A program made the position numbers and the translations under genes. The notes under the pieces were generated by a model that was not told the origin of the DNA, did no database searches, and was given only the letters and a program-made list of their open reading frames with translations. Shown piece after piece: positions 15,387 to 24,748 of a stretch of 64,000 bases of DNA. Origin of the DNA: Planctomycetota bacterium (GTDB lineage: Bacteria; Planctomycetota; Phycisphaerae; Sedimentisphaerales; Anaerobacaceae). Each line of letters begins with the position of its first letter. Position 1 is the stretch's first letter. Where the stretch lies: NCBI GenBank assembly GCA_019456195.1, contig VRUK01000010.1, forward strand, positions 1 to 64,000. The letters are read 5' to 3'.

Positions 15387-15917
15387 TTATTCAATATATT
15401 TTTGGTAAAGTTTTTTAAGCTCTTTTCTTGCTTTGTGAAGCCGTGATTTAACGGTTCCCTTTGGAATCCTGAGAGCTACACTGATCTCTGAGATGTTAAG
15501 CTGTTCGAAGTAATATAAAGTAAGAACAATTTTTTTTTCGATATCTAATTTTTCCAGCAGCTCCTTAACGCCAGTGTCTTTTTTCCGACTTACCTGTTGT
15601 TCTTCAATTTCATCTATGCTGGTATGCTTTACAGCTTTACTTTTTCTTATCCAGTCGATTGATTTATTTGTTGTTATTTTATATGCCCAGGCTTTGAAAT
15701 TGGCCGGATCACGTAATTTCCTTAAACCTTTTATGATGCTCAGCCAGCTCTCCTGCGTTATGTCCCAGGAGGCCTCGGCATTTCCAGTCAGATGATAGGC
15801 ATATTGCCAGAGACGCTTCTGCCAGCGTGAGACTAAAATTTCCATAGCCTTAACACTGCCGCTCTGGCAATCCATGACTAAAATTTCATCTACAAGTTGT
15901 TCGACCGATCTGTCCAC
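15387..15917 (-). CDS. ECF RNA polymerase sigma factor
   Basis: The 176-residue protein has both sigma-70 core regions. Region 2 spans about residues 20-90 (LVSRWQKRLWQYAYHLTGN, then DITQESWLSIIKGL and FKAWAYKITTNKSIDWIRK). Region 4 spans about 120-172 (LTLYYFEQLNISEISVALRI, then PKGTVKSRLHKARKEL). No C-terminal extension is present. The short spacer contains EQQVSRKKD. It is the first gene of a three-gene unit. Its cognate regulator would be expected within this unit; the DUF6768-like gene downstream is the candidate. Confidence 0.9.
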   Translation of the reverse strand: MDRSVEQLVDEILVMDCQSGSVKAMEILVSRWQKRLWQYAYHLTGNAEASWDITQESWLSIIKGLRKLRDPANFKAWAYKITTNKSIDWIRKSKAVKHTSIDEIEEQQVSRKKDTGVKELLEKLDIEKKIVLTLYYFEQLNISEISVALRIPKGTVKSRLHKARKELKKLYQKYIE

Positions 15918-16120
15918 TCTATTTACCTTAGTCTGTCTCGGCTGCCGCGAGGTTCACTTTTTATTTAAAAATCCCATAATAATTCCGCGTATCTATGGTT
16001 ATTTATAATTGCATAGGTCTCATTTTTCCGCTATATATATTGATTACAAAATTAGAACAATCAGAATCTTATATTGAAATAAAAAACTCAAGTACAAAAT
16101 AACCAATATTAAATGCCACT

Positions 16121-16208
16121 GGAGAGGTGTCGGAGTGGCTTATCGAGCAGCCTTGGAAAGGCTGTGTAGGGCTTGTCCCTACCGCGGGTTCGAATCCCGC
16201 CCTCTCCG
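16121..16208 (+). tRNA. tRNA-Ser (GGA)
   Basis: An 88-base type II tRNA: acceptor GGAGAGG / CCTCTCC, anticodon loop TTGGAAA, long variable arm (TAGGGCTTGTCCCTA), T-arm GCGGG TTCGAAT CCCGC, discriminator G. CCA is not encoded. Confidence 0.95.
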
Positions 16209-16242
16209 TTTATTTTGGTTTCGGCCGGAAAGGAGCTGTAGT

Positions 16243-16767
16243 ATGACATGGAGATATCAAACAGGCCGGTTGCAAGCGGTTATTCTTTTGCTGGCAGCAT
16301 TAGTTTTTACAGGCTGTGCCGCTGAATCGGGGAAAACAAATGATGCTTTTACCTCTGGAGGTAAGAACCGAATACGCCTCGAGCACGTCGCAATCAACGT
16401 TAAAGACCCGGCCGCGATGGCAAGATGGTATAGAGATAATTTGGGGATGAAAGTTGTCAGGGAAGGCCCGGCACCGGCCAATATGCGATTTATCTCCGAT
16501 TCCGGCGGCAACATGATGCTGGAGCTTTACAATAATCCGCCGGACGAAGTGCCGGATTATCCGGCGATGAATCCTCTGTCTCTTCATATTGCCTTTATGG
16601 TTGACGATGTAAAAGCAATTACCAGGAAGCTGATTGGGGCCGGTGCAACGATTGCTGTGGAAATAAAAACAACGCCAGCAGGTGATGAATTAATTATTCT
16701 GCGAGATCCATGGGGTGTTCCAATACAGTTTCTGAAGCGGGCCAAGCCGATGTTACCGCACAAATAG
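16243..16767 (+). CDS. VOC (glyoxalase-like) family lipoprotein
   Basis: From the ATG at 16243, preceded by AAAGGAG, the product has 174 residues. A frame open to 16135 overlaps tRNA-Ser and is not used. The N-terminus is a lipoprotein signal with VFTGC as lipobox (Cys24). Residues about 44-168 form one vicinal-oxygen-chelate domain: LEHVAINVKDPAAMARWYRD, then MLELYNNP, SLHIAFMVDDV and LRDPWGVPIQFLKR. The usual metal ligands are partly visible (His46, Glu near 107, His in SLHIAF); the last Glu position is Gln in PIQF. An exported VOC lipoprotein is uncommon. Substrate unknown. Confidence 0.82.
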   Translation: MTWRYQTGRLQAVILLLAALVFTGCAAESGKTNDAFTSGGKNRIRLEHVAINVKDPAAMARWYRDNLGMKVVREGPAPANMRFISDSGGNMMLELYNNPPDEVPDYPAMNPLSLHIAFMVDDVKAITRKLIGAGATIAVEIKTTPAGDELIILRDPWGVPIQFLKRAKPMLPHK

Positions 16768-16843
16768 ATAATACCGAATTCTAAGGCCAGAGGTTAAAGC
16801 TCTTTACTGTGATATTTTATACACTTGCTAAGGATAGCTAATA

Positions 16844-18592
16844 ATGGCAGAAACAGAAGCCGGCGAAAAAAGAATCATCCGCAGGGGGCCTTATCCCGAA
16901 CTGACGCTGACCTCTGTCCTCGTCGGTTATGTTCTCGGCGTTCTCATTAGCATCAGTATGGGCTACGCATGCCTGATTCTGGGATTCTCACATGAGGGCT
17001 CGGAGCTGGCGGCCATCCTGGGCTTCGGCGTACTCAGGGGAATTCTCCGTCGGAACAGTATTATCGAAAACAACATAAGCCAGACCGTGGCCAGCAGTGT
17101 GAACGGCGCCTCGGCGGGCGTCATGTTTTCCGTGCCTGCACTGTTCATCCTGGGCGAAACCGATTTTAATCCCTATCTTATGACCTTTGGCTGCATCGCC
17201 GGCGGCATTCTTGGTATAGCCTTTATCATCCCGCTCCGCAAGCAGATGATTGACTTCGAGCGATTGACCTATCCTGGCGGCGTTGCGGTAGCGACCATAC
17301 TGAAATCGCCGGGTGCAGGCGTCCACAAAGCAATTCTCCTTATGATGGGCATTGCTCTGAGCGGCACCGTGGCTTTCATCAGCCATCTGACCGGATTTGA
17401 AAACTGGGCGTTGGGCCAACACATCGGCATGCCTGATTACATGAATGGTATCTGGTTCGTCTCGTTACTGACGATAGGAATCGGATTTATCGCAGGCAAA
17501 GGCGGGCTATGTTTTGTCATCGGCGGTTACGCCTGCTATTGGATTTTGGCGCCGATTCTGTCAAGGATGAATCTGCTGCCTTCGGCGGAACAATTGCAGG
17601 GACTTGGGCAGACGATGCCGGGTTATTTACGAATTTCGCTTTTCAGGCCGGTCGGAATCGGGATGTTAGTCGGCGGCGCACTGACCGGAATTGTTCTGGC
17701 GTTTCCGTTGATTATCAGTGCGATCCGCAGCATGCAATCGGCGGCAAAAACCGGTGCCGCAATGTCGAAGGACGAGCTGCCAATCAAGCTACTGTACGTG
17801 GGCATCGTTGGTGCGGTCATTCTCCTGGGAATTGTCGCAGTATTATCTGTAGAGGAAATGGGTATCATGCGAGGATTGGCAATGGCTTTGCTGGGCACGG
17901 TTTGGATATGGATGGCTGGCGTGATTCTCTCCGAATGCATAGGCCGAACAAACTGGTCGCCAATGAGCGGCATGACGCTTATTGCCGTGACTATTTTGAT
18001 TTTGATTTCAAGTGGCCTTGGTGACAAGGCGGCCATTGTATCGTCGGTCATGGTCGGCGCTGCCACATGCATGGCAATGTCCCAGGCGACGGACCTGATG
18101 CTTGATTTGAAAACGGGCTACCTCGTTGGCGCAATTCCAAGAAAACAGCAGATCGGACAGTTTCTTGCAACATGGCTTGGCCCGATTCTGATGATAGGCC
18201 TCTTGTTTGTGCTCCATAAGGCATACGGCCTTGGCAGTGAAAAATTACCGGCGCCGCAAGGCACGGTTCTGGCAAGCATGATAAAGGGGATTCTTGAAGG
18301 TAATGTCCCTGTTTACAAATATCTGGCCGGAGCAGGCCTGGGTGCTCTGCTCAGCACAACAGGTATTGGCGGGCTCGGGATTCAGGTAGGCCTTGGATTC
18401 TATCTGCCATTCAGCATTGTTCTGACATATACTATTGGCACAATTCTTCGGATTGTCAGCGATAAAGCAAAGGGGCAGCACTATAGCGAGCAGGTTGGTA
18501 TCCCCATCGCGGCCGGCCTGATCATTGGCGAAGGGATTATTGGAGTTGGTTTTGCCATCTACTACATTATCGCAGGAATGCAGGGAGGGTAG
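16844..18592 (+). CDS. OPT family oligopeptide transporter
   Basis: A 582-residue membrane protein with about 14 hydrophobic segments. Family features are visible: LTSVLVGYVLGVLISISMGY near the start, an NNISQTVASSVNGASAG segment around residue 80 and FERLTYPGGVAVATILKSPG near 145, which matches the (F)P(xG) motif of the OPT superfamily. It would import small peptides (or peptide-like metal chelates) with protons. The gene opens a plus-strand unit with a small membrane protein and a secreted cysteine peptidase, which suggests uptake of peptides released outside the cytoplasm. A second OPT protein is encoded on the other strand 2 kb further. Confidence 0.9.
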   Translation: MAETEAGEKRIIRRGPYPELTLTSVLVGYVLGVLISISMGYACLILGFSHEGSELAAILGFGVLRGILRRNSIIENNISQTVASSVNGASAGVMFSVPALFILGETDFNPYLMTFGCIAGGILGIAFIIPLRKQMIDFERLTYPGGVAVATILKSPGAGVHKAILLMMGIALSGTVAFISHLTGFENWALGQHIGMPDYMNGIWFVSLLTIGIGFIAGKGGLCFVIGGYACYWILAPILSRMNLLPSAEQLQGLGQTMPGYLRISLFRPVGIGMLVGGALTGIVLAFPLIISAIRSMQSAAKTGAAMSKDELPIKLLYVGIVGAVILLGIVAVLSVEEMGIMRGLAMALLGTVWIWMAGVILSECIGRTNWSPMSGMTLIAVTILILISSGLGDKAAIVSSVMVGAATCMAMSQATDLMLDLKTGYLVGAIPRKQQIGQFLATWLGPILMIGLLFVLHKAYGLGSEKLPAPQGTVLASMIKGILEGNVPVYKYLAGAGLGALLSTTGIGGLGIQVGLGFYLPFSIVLTYTIGTILRIVSDKAKGQHYSEQVGIPIAAGLIIGEGIIGVGFAIYYIIAGMQGG

Positions 18593-18601
18593 GGATTGAC
18601 T

Positions 18602-19162
18602 ATGAAATTGATTGGCTTTCTAATGGTTACAGTTGGTTTCATCGCAGCGGCTTTAGCTACGGTTGTCGATGAAAGCGCCGTCAGTTGGTTGTGGTATATA
18701 CCCGCACTTGGTCTCGGTGTGGCGGGAGTAATTGCAATAAGAGTCGATGATGCACGCCACAACAAGACGGAGCATCATGTTGCCTCCAGAATTGAAAATG
18801 TAGAAAGCAGCCTTGAAAAAATAGCAACCAATATCAACAAACTCAATACCGACAAGCACTCGATTAATACATACGATATGCGCTACCGAATTGATGAGCT
18901 ATTCGTTGACGATCTTGCTATGTTTGTGGACGCCCGTGAAAGCATCGCTCATCGTTACGGTATGGCCGCATACGGTGAGGTGATGAGCACTTTTGCCGCC
19001 GGTGAACGTTATCTTAACCGTGTATGGTCGGCTTCCGCAGATGGATATATAGATGAGGTCAATGCCTATCTGGAAAAAGCAAGAGAGCAATTCGTCGATA
19101 GTCTTGAGAAAATCCGCCGGCTAAAAACAAGCCCCGATTTACAAACTTCATCTTTCTCATAA
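18602..19162 (+). CDS. Small membrane-anchored coiled-coil protein
   Basis: The ATG at 18602, nine bases after AGGGAGGG, gives 186 residues. Two hydrophobic helices lie at about residues 3-22 and 29-48. A heptad-like segment follows (ENVESSLEKIATNINKLN), then a soluble helical domain ending in a Ser-rich tail. I recognise no family. It is embedded between an OPT transporter and a secreted peptidase with gaps of 9 and 17 bases, so it is co-transcribed and may assist one of them. Confidence 0.7.
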   Translation: MKLIGFLMVTVGFIAAALATVVDESAVSWLWYIPALGLGVAGVIAIRVDDARHNKTEHHVASRIENVESSLEKIATNINKLNTDKHSINTYDMRYRIDELFVDDLAMFVDARESIAHRYGMAAYGEVMSTFAAGERYLNRVWSASADGYIDEVNAYLEKAREQFVDSLEKIRRLKTSPDLQTSSFS

Positions 19163-19179
19163 TCAAAGGAGGAGTCATT

Positions 19180-20586
19180 ATGAAACGCTGTTCTAAACGA
19201 CAGACGGCTTTTGTCGTTCAATTGGTATTATTTGTTGTCGTATCATCGCTTTTTGCCGACGAAGGTGCGCTGACAACAAAGACAATCGATAAATTCCATT
19301 CATCTTTTGAAATGGATACCCATACCAGGGCGATGTATAATTCCATCACGAATAACGATATCAGCAGTCTTGCCCTGAATCGCGAAGTACTGCGCCAGCA
19401 CAATGAAATTTTCAGCCATAAAATCGAAACGAAAGGCATCACCAATCAGAAAAAGAGCGGCCGGTGCTGGCTGTTCGCCGGGCTTAATATCCTGCGACCG
19501 AAAGTCATCGAAAACAACAATCTCGAAAGCTTCGAGTTCTCACAGAACTATCTCGCCTTCTGGGACAAGCTCGAAAAAGCAAACTGCTTTTTGGAAAACA
19601 TCATTGAATTCGCAGGCCGTGACATCCTCGACCGAGAAATGGAATTCATCCTTCGCACACCCCTACCCGACGGCGGCTATTGGGAAAACGTCGTCAATCT
19701 CGTCGAAAAATATGGCGCCGTTCCCCAGGAGATTATGCCCGAAACAAACAGCTCCGGAAATACAAGCCTGATGAATGCCCTTATCAGCAGAAAGCTGCGC
19801 GCCGACGCCGTTAAACTCCGAAATATGCACAAACAAAGAAAGTCGGCCAAAAAACTCCGCACAGAAAAAACGAAAATGCTCGCGCAGGTGTATAAAATGC
19901 TCGTACTGAACCTCGGCCAGCCGCCAGCCGAATTCCAGTGGCGATTCGAGGACGCCAATTCCGTTGTAAGTAAAATCCACACCTATAGTCCGAAGAGCTT
20001 CTATAAGGAATTCGTCGATGTCGATTTGAGGCAATACGTGGACATCTTTAACGACCCTTCAAAAAAATACGGAAAACATTACAGCATTAATCTTACAAGA
20101 AATATCCGTGACGGTGACGATGCTCACTTTGCAAACGTCAAAATGCAAATTCTCAAAGACATTGCTGTCAAGGCCGTACTCAATGACGAACCAATCTGGT
20201 TCGCCTGCGATGTCGGTAAAGACCAGAGCAGAGAACACGGCATAATGGCCATGGGGATGTTCGATTACGATTCTATTTACCTGACTGATATGACCATGAC
20301 CAAAGCCCAGCGTTCACTGTTTCGTGAAAGTGTCCCCAATCACGCTATGGTCTTCATCGGCGTCGATATGCAAAAAGGTAAACCCGCAAAGTGGCTGGTT
20401 GAAAATAGTTGGGGAGACGACAAAGGCAGTAAGGGCCTCTGGACCATTTACGATTCATGGTTCGATAGAAACGTTTACAGCATCATCGTAAAGAAAAAAT
20501 ATGTTCCAAAGGAAATTCTGGATATTTATAAACAGCCCGCGATAAAGCTGCCCCCATGGGACCCGATATACTCGTTCGTGCAGTAA
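19180..20586 (+). CDS. Exported C1B cysteine peptidase (aminopeptidase C / bleomycin hydrolase type)
   Basis: Papain-like aminopeptidase of family C1B. All active-site residues are visible: Gln90 and Cys96 in GITNQKKSGRCWLFAG, His388 in VPNHAMVF and Asn409 in VENSWGD. The 468-residue length matches the family. Unlike the usual cytoplasmic PepC it has an N-terminal signal peptide (hydrophobic core 10-25, cleavage near LFADE), so it should act in the periplasm or outside. AAAGGAGG precedes the ATG. Encoded directly after an OPT peptide transporter, it probably trims peptides for uptake. Confidence 0.9.
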   Translation: MKRCSKRQTAFVVQLVLFVVVSSLFADEGALTTKTIDKFHSSFEMDTHTRAMYNSITNNDISSLALNREVLRQHNEIFSHKIETKGITNQKKSGRCWLFAGLNILRPKVIENNNLESFEFSQNYLAFWDKLEKANCFLENIIEFAGRDILDREMEFILRTPLPDGGYWENVVNLVEKYGAVPQEIMPETNSSGNTSLMNALISRKLRADAVKLRNMHKQRKSAKKLRTEKTKMLAQVYKMLVLNLGQPPAEFQWRFEDANSVVSKIHTYSPKSFYKEFVDVDLRQYVDIFNDPSKKYGKHYSINLTRNIRDGDDAHFANVKMQILKDIAVKAVLNDEPIWFACDVGKDQSREHGIMAMGMFDYDSIYLTDMTMTKAQRSLFRESVPNHAMVFIGVDMQKGKPAKWLVENSWGDDKGSKGLWTIYDSWFDRNVYSIIVKKKYVPKEILDIYKQPAIKLPPWDPIYSFVQ

Positions 20587-20647
20587 ACCAACAGCCCAAA
20601 TATAGAAACTGCCGAACATTGAATTTATCGGCTCTTTATTTTCCGCA

Positions 20648-22738
20648 TTATGATTGCTGTTTCACTCCCAATGCAGAGCGATACAACCAGTACGCCACAC
20701 CTATTAGCAATACTGCACCAATCCAACCACCCAAGGGCATCGTTTTACCAGTTAAGTACTCGATAATAGGAAGGTCAATTTCGTATTGCTTGAGTATAAC
20801 AATCGGAATCGCCAGGAGGATTCCGGTCAGTGCTTCACCCGTAATGAGGCCGGAAGCAAACAGCAGGCCGTTGCGGCTGGATTTTTTGATTTGCTCCGAA
20901 CTGGTATTTTTTCGCTTGTGAAAACTCTTTATCGCCCAATGTATGATGCCGCCTGCGAAGATAGGCACAGACAACTCCAACGGCAGATAGAAACCAATCG
21001 CCACGGCAAGTACAGGCGTGCGGAACGAGCTTTGTCGAGCTTCGAGAAAACGGTCAAGAATAATAATCACAGCAGCGAAACCCATCCCGATAAATGCGAA
21101 ATTCCAGGGCATATCGCCCTTAAAAACGCCCGTTGCGACCGAGGCCATCAGGTTCGCCTGAACAGCCGAGAGAGCGTCCGGACCGGCACCCGGCTGTCCT
21201 TTGAAACCGTACGCCTCGTGCAGGAGCATAAGAACCGGTGCTATTATGATTGCTCCGGACAATGTTCCTACTATCTGCATGACCTGCTGTTTCCATGGCG
21301 TTGCCCCGACAATCCTGCCGGCCTTGAGGTCCTGCATATTGTCGCCAGCAATCGCGGCCGCACAGCAAACAACCGAACCAACTATGATCGCCGCTGCAGG
21401 GCCATTTTCAGCGCCTTTGCCCATAAGCACAAGCAGCAAAAGAGAGGAAACAACTATAGTAGCAATGGTAATACCGGAGATTGGATTATTTGAAGAACCG
21501 ACCAGGCCCGCCATATAGCCGGCCACAGCAGAGAATAAAAATCCCGCGATAAGCATGACAACCGCCATTGGCAGTGAGACAAACACGTCTGCAACGAATG
21601 TCTGGTAAACAAGGAACAGCGGAACAATTGAAGCAACAATCAGTATAAGTATCCATTTCATGGGCAAGTCTTTTTCGGTTCTCTCGATTTCAGTTGTGCC
21701 CTGCCCCATCGCCTGATATGCCTTCAATCCGCTCTTCATCCCGCTCAGAAGGGAGCCTCTCATTTTGAAAATAGTCCACAGGCCCCCAATGAGCATCGCG
21801 CCGACACCAATGTATCGCGTCCGCTTCGACCAGATTTGCCAGGCGTAGTCCTTTGCATCAACAGGTGTGCCCAGCTTAGCTTCGACATCAGCATTGTGTT
21901 TTTTCACTTCTTCAGTTTCTTCAATAGATGCTTCGGGTTCGATGGTTTTGTATTCCATGACAAAGACGTTCCAGCTATCGGAATTTTCAACTTCACTCTC
22001 AATCTGGTAAACCGGCCATTCGTGTTGGTCGGCCATGATCGGGATGGCCGCAAACCAGTTGGCAGCTCCCCCGAGAAAGATTAGAACTGCAATATTCAAA
22101 CCTACAATATATCCCACCGAAAGCAGCGCCGGGCTTAGGTTCGAGCCGCCGTAAAGCAGTATTCCCTTGATGCCTCTGGCGCCTTCGAGTACCTCAGGCC
22201 ACAGGCCGATGCCTTTTGCACAGACCTTAAACAATCCACCAACAAGGGCCGCTATTGCAATAGTCCAGACTCCTTTGCCACCCTCCTGGCCCGTCTCAAG
22301 AACCTCGGCAGTCGCGATACCTTCCGGAAACTGCAGATCGCCCTCAACTATAAGGGAGCGTCGAAGCGGTATCGTAAACAGTACACCTAACAAACCCCCA
22401 AACGCGGCGATGATTGTAATCCACCAGTAGTTGTTCCCTCCGAAATCGTCCCAATAGCCCATAATGACCAGAGCAGGCAAAGTGAAAATAACACCCGCAG
22501 CCAGAGATTCTCCCGCCGAGGCCGCCGTCTGGACGATGTTATTCTCCAGGATATTGCTTTTGCGAAAGAGTCTGAGCAAACCCATCGAGACAACCGCCGC
22601 AGGTATCGAAGCCGAGACCGTCATACCAGCAAACAATCCCAGATAGGCGTTTGCCGCCGCCAAGACCATCGAAAGCACAACGCCTAAAACAAAAGCCTTA
22701 ACTGTAATTTCGGGTAAAGACTGTCCTTGTGAATTCAT
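20648..22738 (-). CDS. OPT family oligopeptide transporter (large form)
   Basis: About 696 residues from the ATG at 22738, which has GGAG seven bases upstream; an ATG at 22750 has no ribosome site. Features of the family are VLAAANAYLGLFAGMTVSAS near the N-terminus, NNIVQTAASAGESLAAG around residue 75 and LQFPEGIATAEVLETG near 140. A soluble insertion rich in Glu at about 250-300 separates two helix bundles. It is convergent with the secreted C1B peptidase and followed on its own strand, upstream, by a lipoprotein metallopeptidase. Substrates are probably short peptides. It shares the motif order with the 582-residue OPT protein at 16844 but is clearly a different subfamily. Confidence 0.92.
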   Translation of the reverse strand: MNSQGQSLPEITVKAFVLGVVLSMVLAAANAYLGLFAGMTVSASIPAAVVSMGLLRLFRKSNILENNIVQTAASAGESLAAGVIFTLPALVIMGYWDDFGGNNYWWITIIAAFGGLLGVLFTIPLRRSLIVEGDLQFPEGIATAEVLETGQEGGKGVWTIAIAALVGGLFKVCAKGIGLWPEVLEGARGIKGILLYGGSNLSPALLSVGYIVGLNIAVLIFLGGAANWFAAIPIMADQHEWPVYQIESEVENSDSWNVFVMEYKTIEPEASIEETEEVKKHNADVEAKLGTPVDAKDYAWQIWSKRTRYIGVGAMLIGGLWTIFKMRGSLLSGMKSGLKAYQAMGQGTTEIERTEKDLPMKWILILIVASIVPLFLVYQTFVADVFVSLPMAVVMLIAGFLFSAVAGYMAGLVGSSNNPISGITIATIVVSSLLLLVLMGKGAENGPAAAIIVGSVVCCAAAIAGDNMQDLKAGRIVGATPWKQQVMQIVGTLSGAIIIAPVLMLLHEAYGFKGQPGAGPDALSAVQANLMASVATGVFKGDMPWNFAFIGMGFAAVIIILDRFLEARQSSFRTPVLAVAIGFYLPLELSVPIFAGGIIHWAIKSFHKRKNTSSEQIKKSSRNGLLFASGLITGEALTGILLAIPIVILKQYEIDLPIIEYLTGKTMPLGGWIGAVLLIGVAYWLYRSALGVKQQS

Positions 22739-22820
22739 AACTGACTCCATTCATAATCGGAAGAGTATTTGTAACAATCTATTGGAATTATAACTGTGAC
22801 ATATCAGTCCATTTTGGAAA

Positions 22821-24500
22821 TCATTCAACAAACTGCCCAACATAATACTCCGGCGTGAGAGGTTGTCCGGTCGCCCTTTTAATCATCTCATTCCAATGAT
22901 AAACCGCCCCGGCTTCAAAGACTTTTTCGCGAAGAAAATCACCGAGTTCACGCCGGCCAATATAGCTGAGATTTTTGTCCGATTCAAGCTTTAGGATTTC
23001 GCGGATCATCTGATTATGCAACTGAGATGCCAGCAATTCACCTAACAAATAGTTATGGTAATAACAGGGGGCAATAGTAAAATGAATTTTAGCGGCCCAA
23101 TCCGGCTCATTGCGATTTTGTGGTTTTTTGACAAGCTGATATTTCTCGACCATTTGCCACCAAAGTGAATTCAGGTCCTGCTCAGGATTTGCATAAAGCT
23201 GTTTTTCGAAATTGTACATCACCATATCCCAGCGGGCAAAAATCAATTGTTTGAGCTGTGAGTACTTGCTGCTTACTTTTTCAATTTCCGCTCGCTGCCT
23301 GTCGGTAAGTCCCAGCATTTGCTGCATCCATGCGGGATTGCGGCTCAAGCGGCCGAAGAACATAGCTATAGCTTCGGTAGTAAAAGCATGCACCGGTCTT
23401 CTCAGCAGAAAAGGAACCTTCCGGTCGTGATATTTATCATAAACAGCGTGGCCTAATTCGTGCAATGTCACCTCCATCCAATATTCGTTATTTGTAATAT
23501 TACACAGAATACGCACATCACCTTCCCGATCAATGTCCGCACAAAAAGCATGCGGATTTTTGCCTTCACGCTCATACAGGTCGCTGTTGGCAAGGATGGA
23601 TCCCACAGGCAAACCAATTCCAGCGTAGAACTGGGCCGCCAGTTCCTTAACATCTTTATCTTCGTAGTATGCGTCCAAATCAAGCTCATATACCAGAGGA
23701 GTTTCCTGGAAGAACGGATCGTGATAATGCCATGGCATAAGCTCGGCAACGGCAATATCGTAGTTGTCCGCCAGAATGCGATCCAGCTCTGCTTTTAATT
23801 TAGCATACGGCTCGTTGGTCAATTCGTAGAGCTGCTCGAATATCCGGTCCAGCTCTTTTACATCCTGCTCGGTAGTAGCCAGAGAAAGAGCATGATAATT
23901 GTCAAAGCCAAGTTTCCTGGCAGCCTGGTTTCGCAGCTTTACCAACTGGATTATATCATCAGCTACTTCGACACTGACCTGCTTGCTGGCCAGCCACGCC
24001 TGCTTTCTCTTGCCGGAATCCGTATCTGTTTTAAGAATTTCCTTAATTTCGTTGCCGGTAACTTTCTTTCCTTCAATCGTACTGCGGAAAGTGCTGAAGT
24101 TCTTTTCAATTTTTGTGTCCAAATCTACAATCTTCTTTAATAGCTCCGGGGCTATCTGGCTCTCAAGATAACTGTTATACAGAACATCCAGTTGCCTGGC
24201 CAGGATGGCGTCGGTGACCTGTCCGGATTCTTTCGCATCTTTAAGAAAAGCAAAATCCTGAGGATTACTGTAAACCTGACGGACCTTGAGTGTTAATTCA
24301 CTGACTTTGTCATAATCCTCCGGCCTGCCGCTAATGGCAGCATCCCATGAAGCAAGACTAACCTCCTTAGCCATCGGTTTAATTTTTTCCACATGCGTTG
24401 TAATGAACTCGTCCAATTCCGCCTCCTTTGCGTTATGTGCACAGCCAAACAGAACCACACTTATTGCCAGCATAATGATTAAAAACGATAAAGTTTTCAT
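22821..24500 (-). CDS. Zinc metallopeptidase lipoprotein (M2/M3-like)
   Basis: A 559-residue protein from the ATG at 24500; a TTG at 24515 is possible. The N-terminus is a lipoprotein signal with lipobox VLFGC. The catalytic centre is HELGH within TLHELGHAVYDKYHD, and the third zinc ligand is the Glu in FTTEAIAMFF about 30 residues on. The helical N-terminal half and the C-terminal HFTIAPCYYHNYLLGELLA motif fit the bacterial M2 (ACE-like peptidyl-dipeptidase) or the related M3 group. It would release dipeptides or short peptides at the envelope. It is divergently placed against the POT transporter gene and co-directional with the OPT gene, which supports a role in peptide feeding. Confidence 0.85.
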   Translation of the reverse strand: MKTLSFLIIMLAISVVLFGCAHNAKEAELDEFITTHVEKIKPMAKEVSLASWDAAISGRPEDYDKVSELTLKVRQVYSNPQDFAFLKDAKESGQVTDAILARQLDVLYNSYLESQIAPELLKKIVDLDTKIEKNFSTFRSTIEGKKVTGNEIKEILKTDTDSGKRKQAWLASKQVSVEVADDIIQLVKLRNQAARKLGFDNYHALSLATTEQDVKELDRIFEQLYELTNEPYAKLKAELDRILADNYDIAVAELMPWHYHDPFFQETPLVYELDLDAYYEDKDVKELAAQFYAGIGLPVGSILANSDLYEREGKNPHAFCADIDREGDVRILCNITNNEYWMEVTLHELGHAVYDKYHDRKVPFLLRRPVHAFTTEAIAMFFGRLSRNPAWMQQMLGLTDRQRAEIEKVSSKYSQLKQLIFARWDMVMYNFEKQLYANPEQDLNSLWWQMVEKYQLVKKPQNRNEPDWAAKIHFTIAPCYYHNYLLGELLASQLHNQMIREILKLESDKNLSYIGRRELGDFLREKVFEAGAVYHWNEMIKRATGQPLTPEYYVGQFVE

Positions 24501-24748
24501 AGCCTCATACCCCAATTAATTGTCATATTGTCTGAAGGATATTAACACCTGTGACTGCTGAAATCAAGGGGGTTTTGGAATTGCCGACAGACAACCCAGC
24601 TATTTTTTCATATCAGAGTATTTCTTCTTTGAACTCAGCTAATGAGAAATGTACTATATAGCCCAATTATATTAACAGGGCCAAAAAGGTTTTATATCAA
24701 AACCTTAAAAGAAATTGTTTACTTAAATAGAGAGTCGGAGAAGTCATT

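Noticed and set aside
16135-16242. N-terminal extension of the VOC protein
   Set aside because: It overlaps tRNA-Ser. The ATG at 16243 has a ribosome site and begins a lipoprotein signal.
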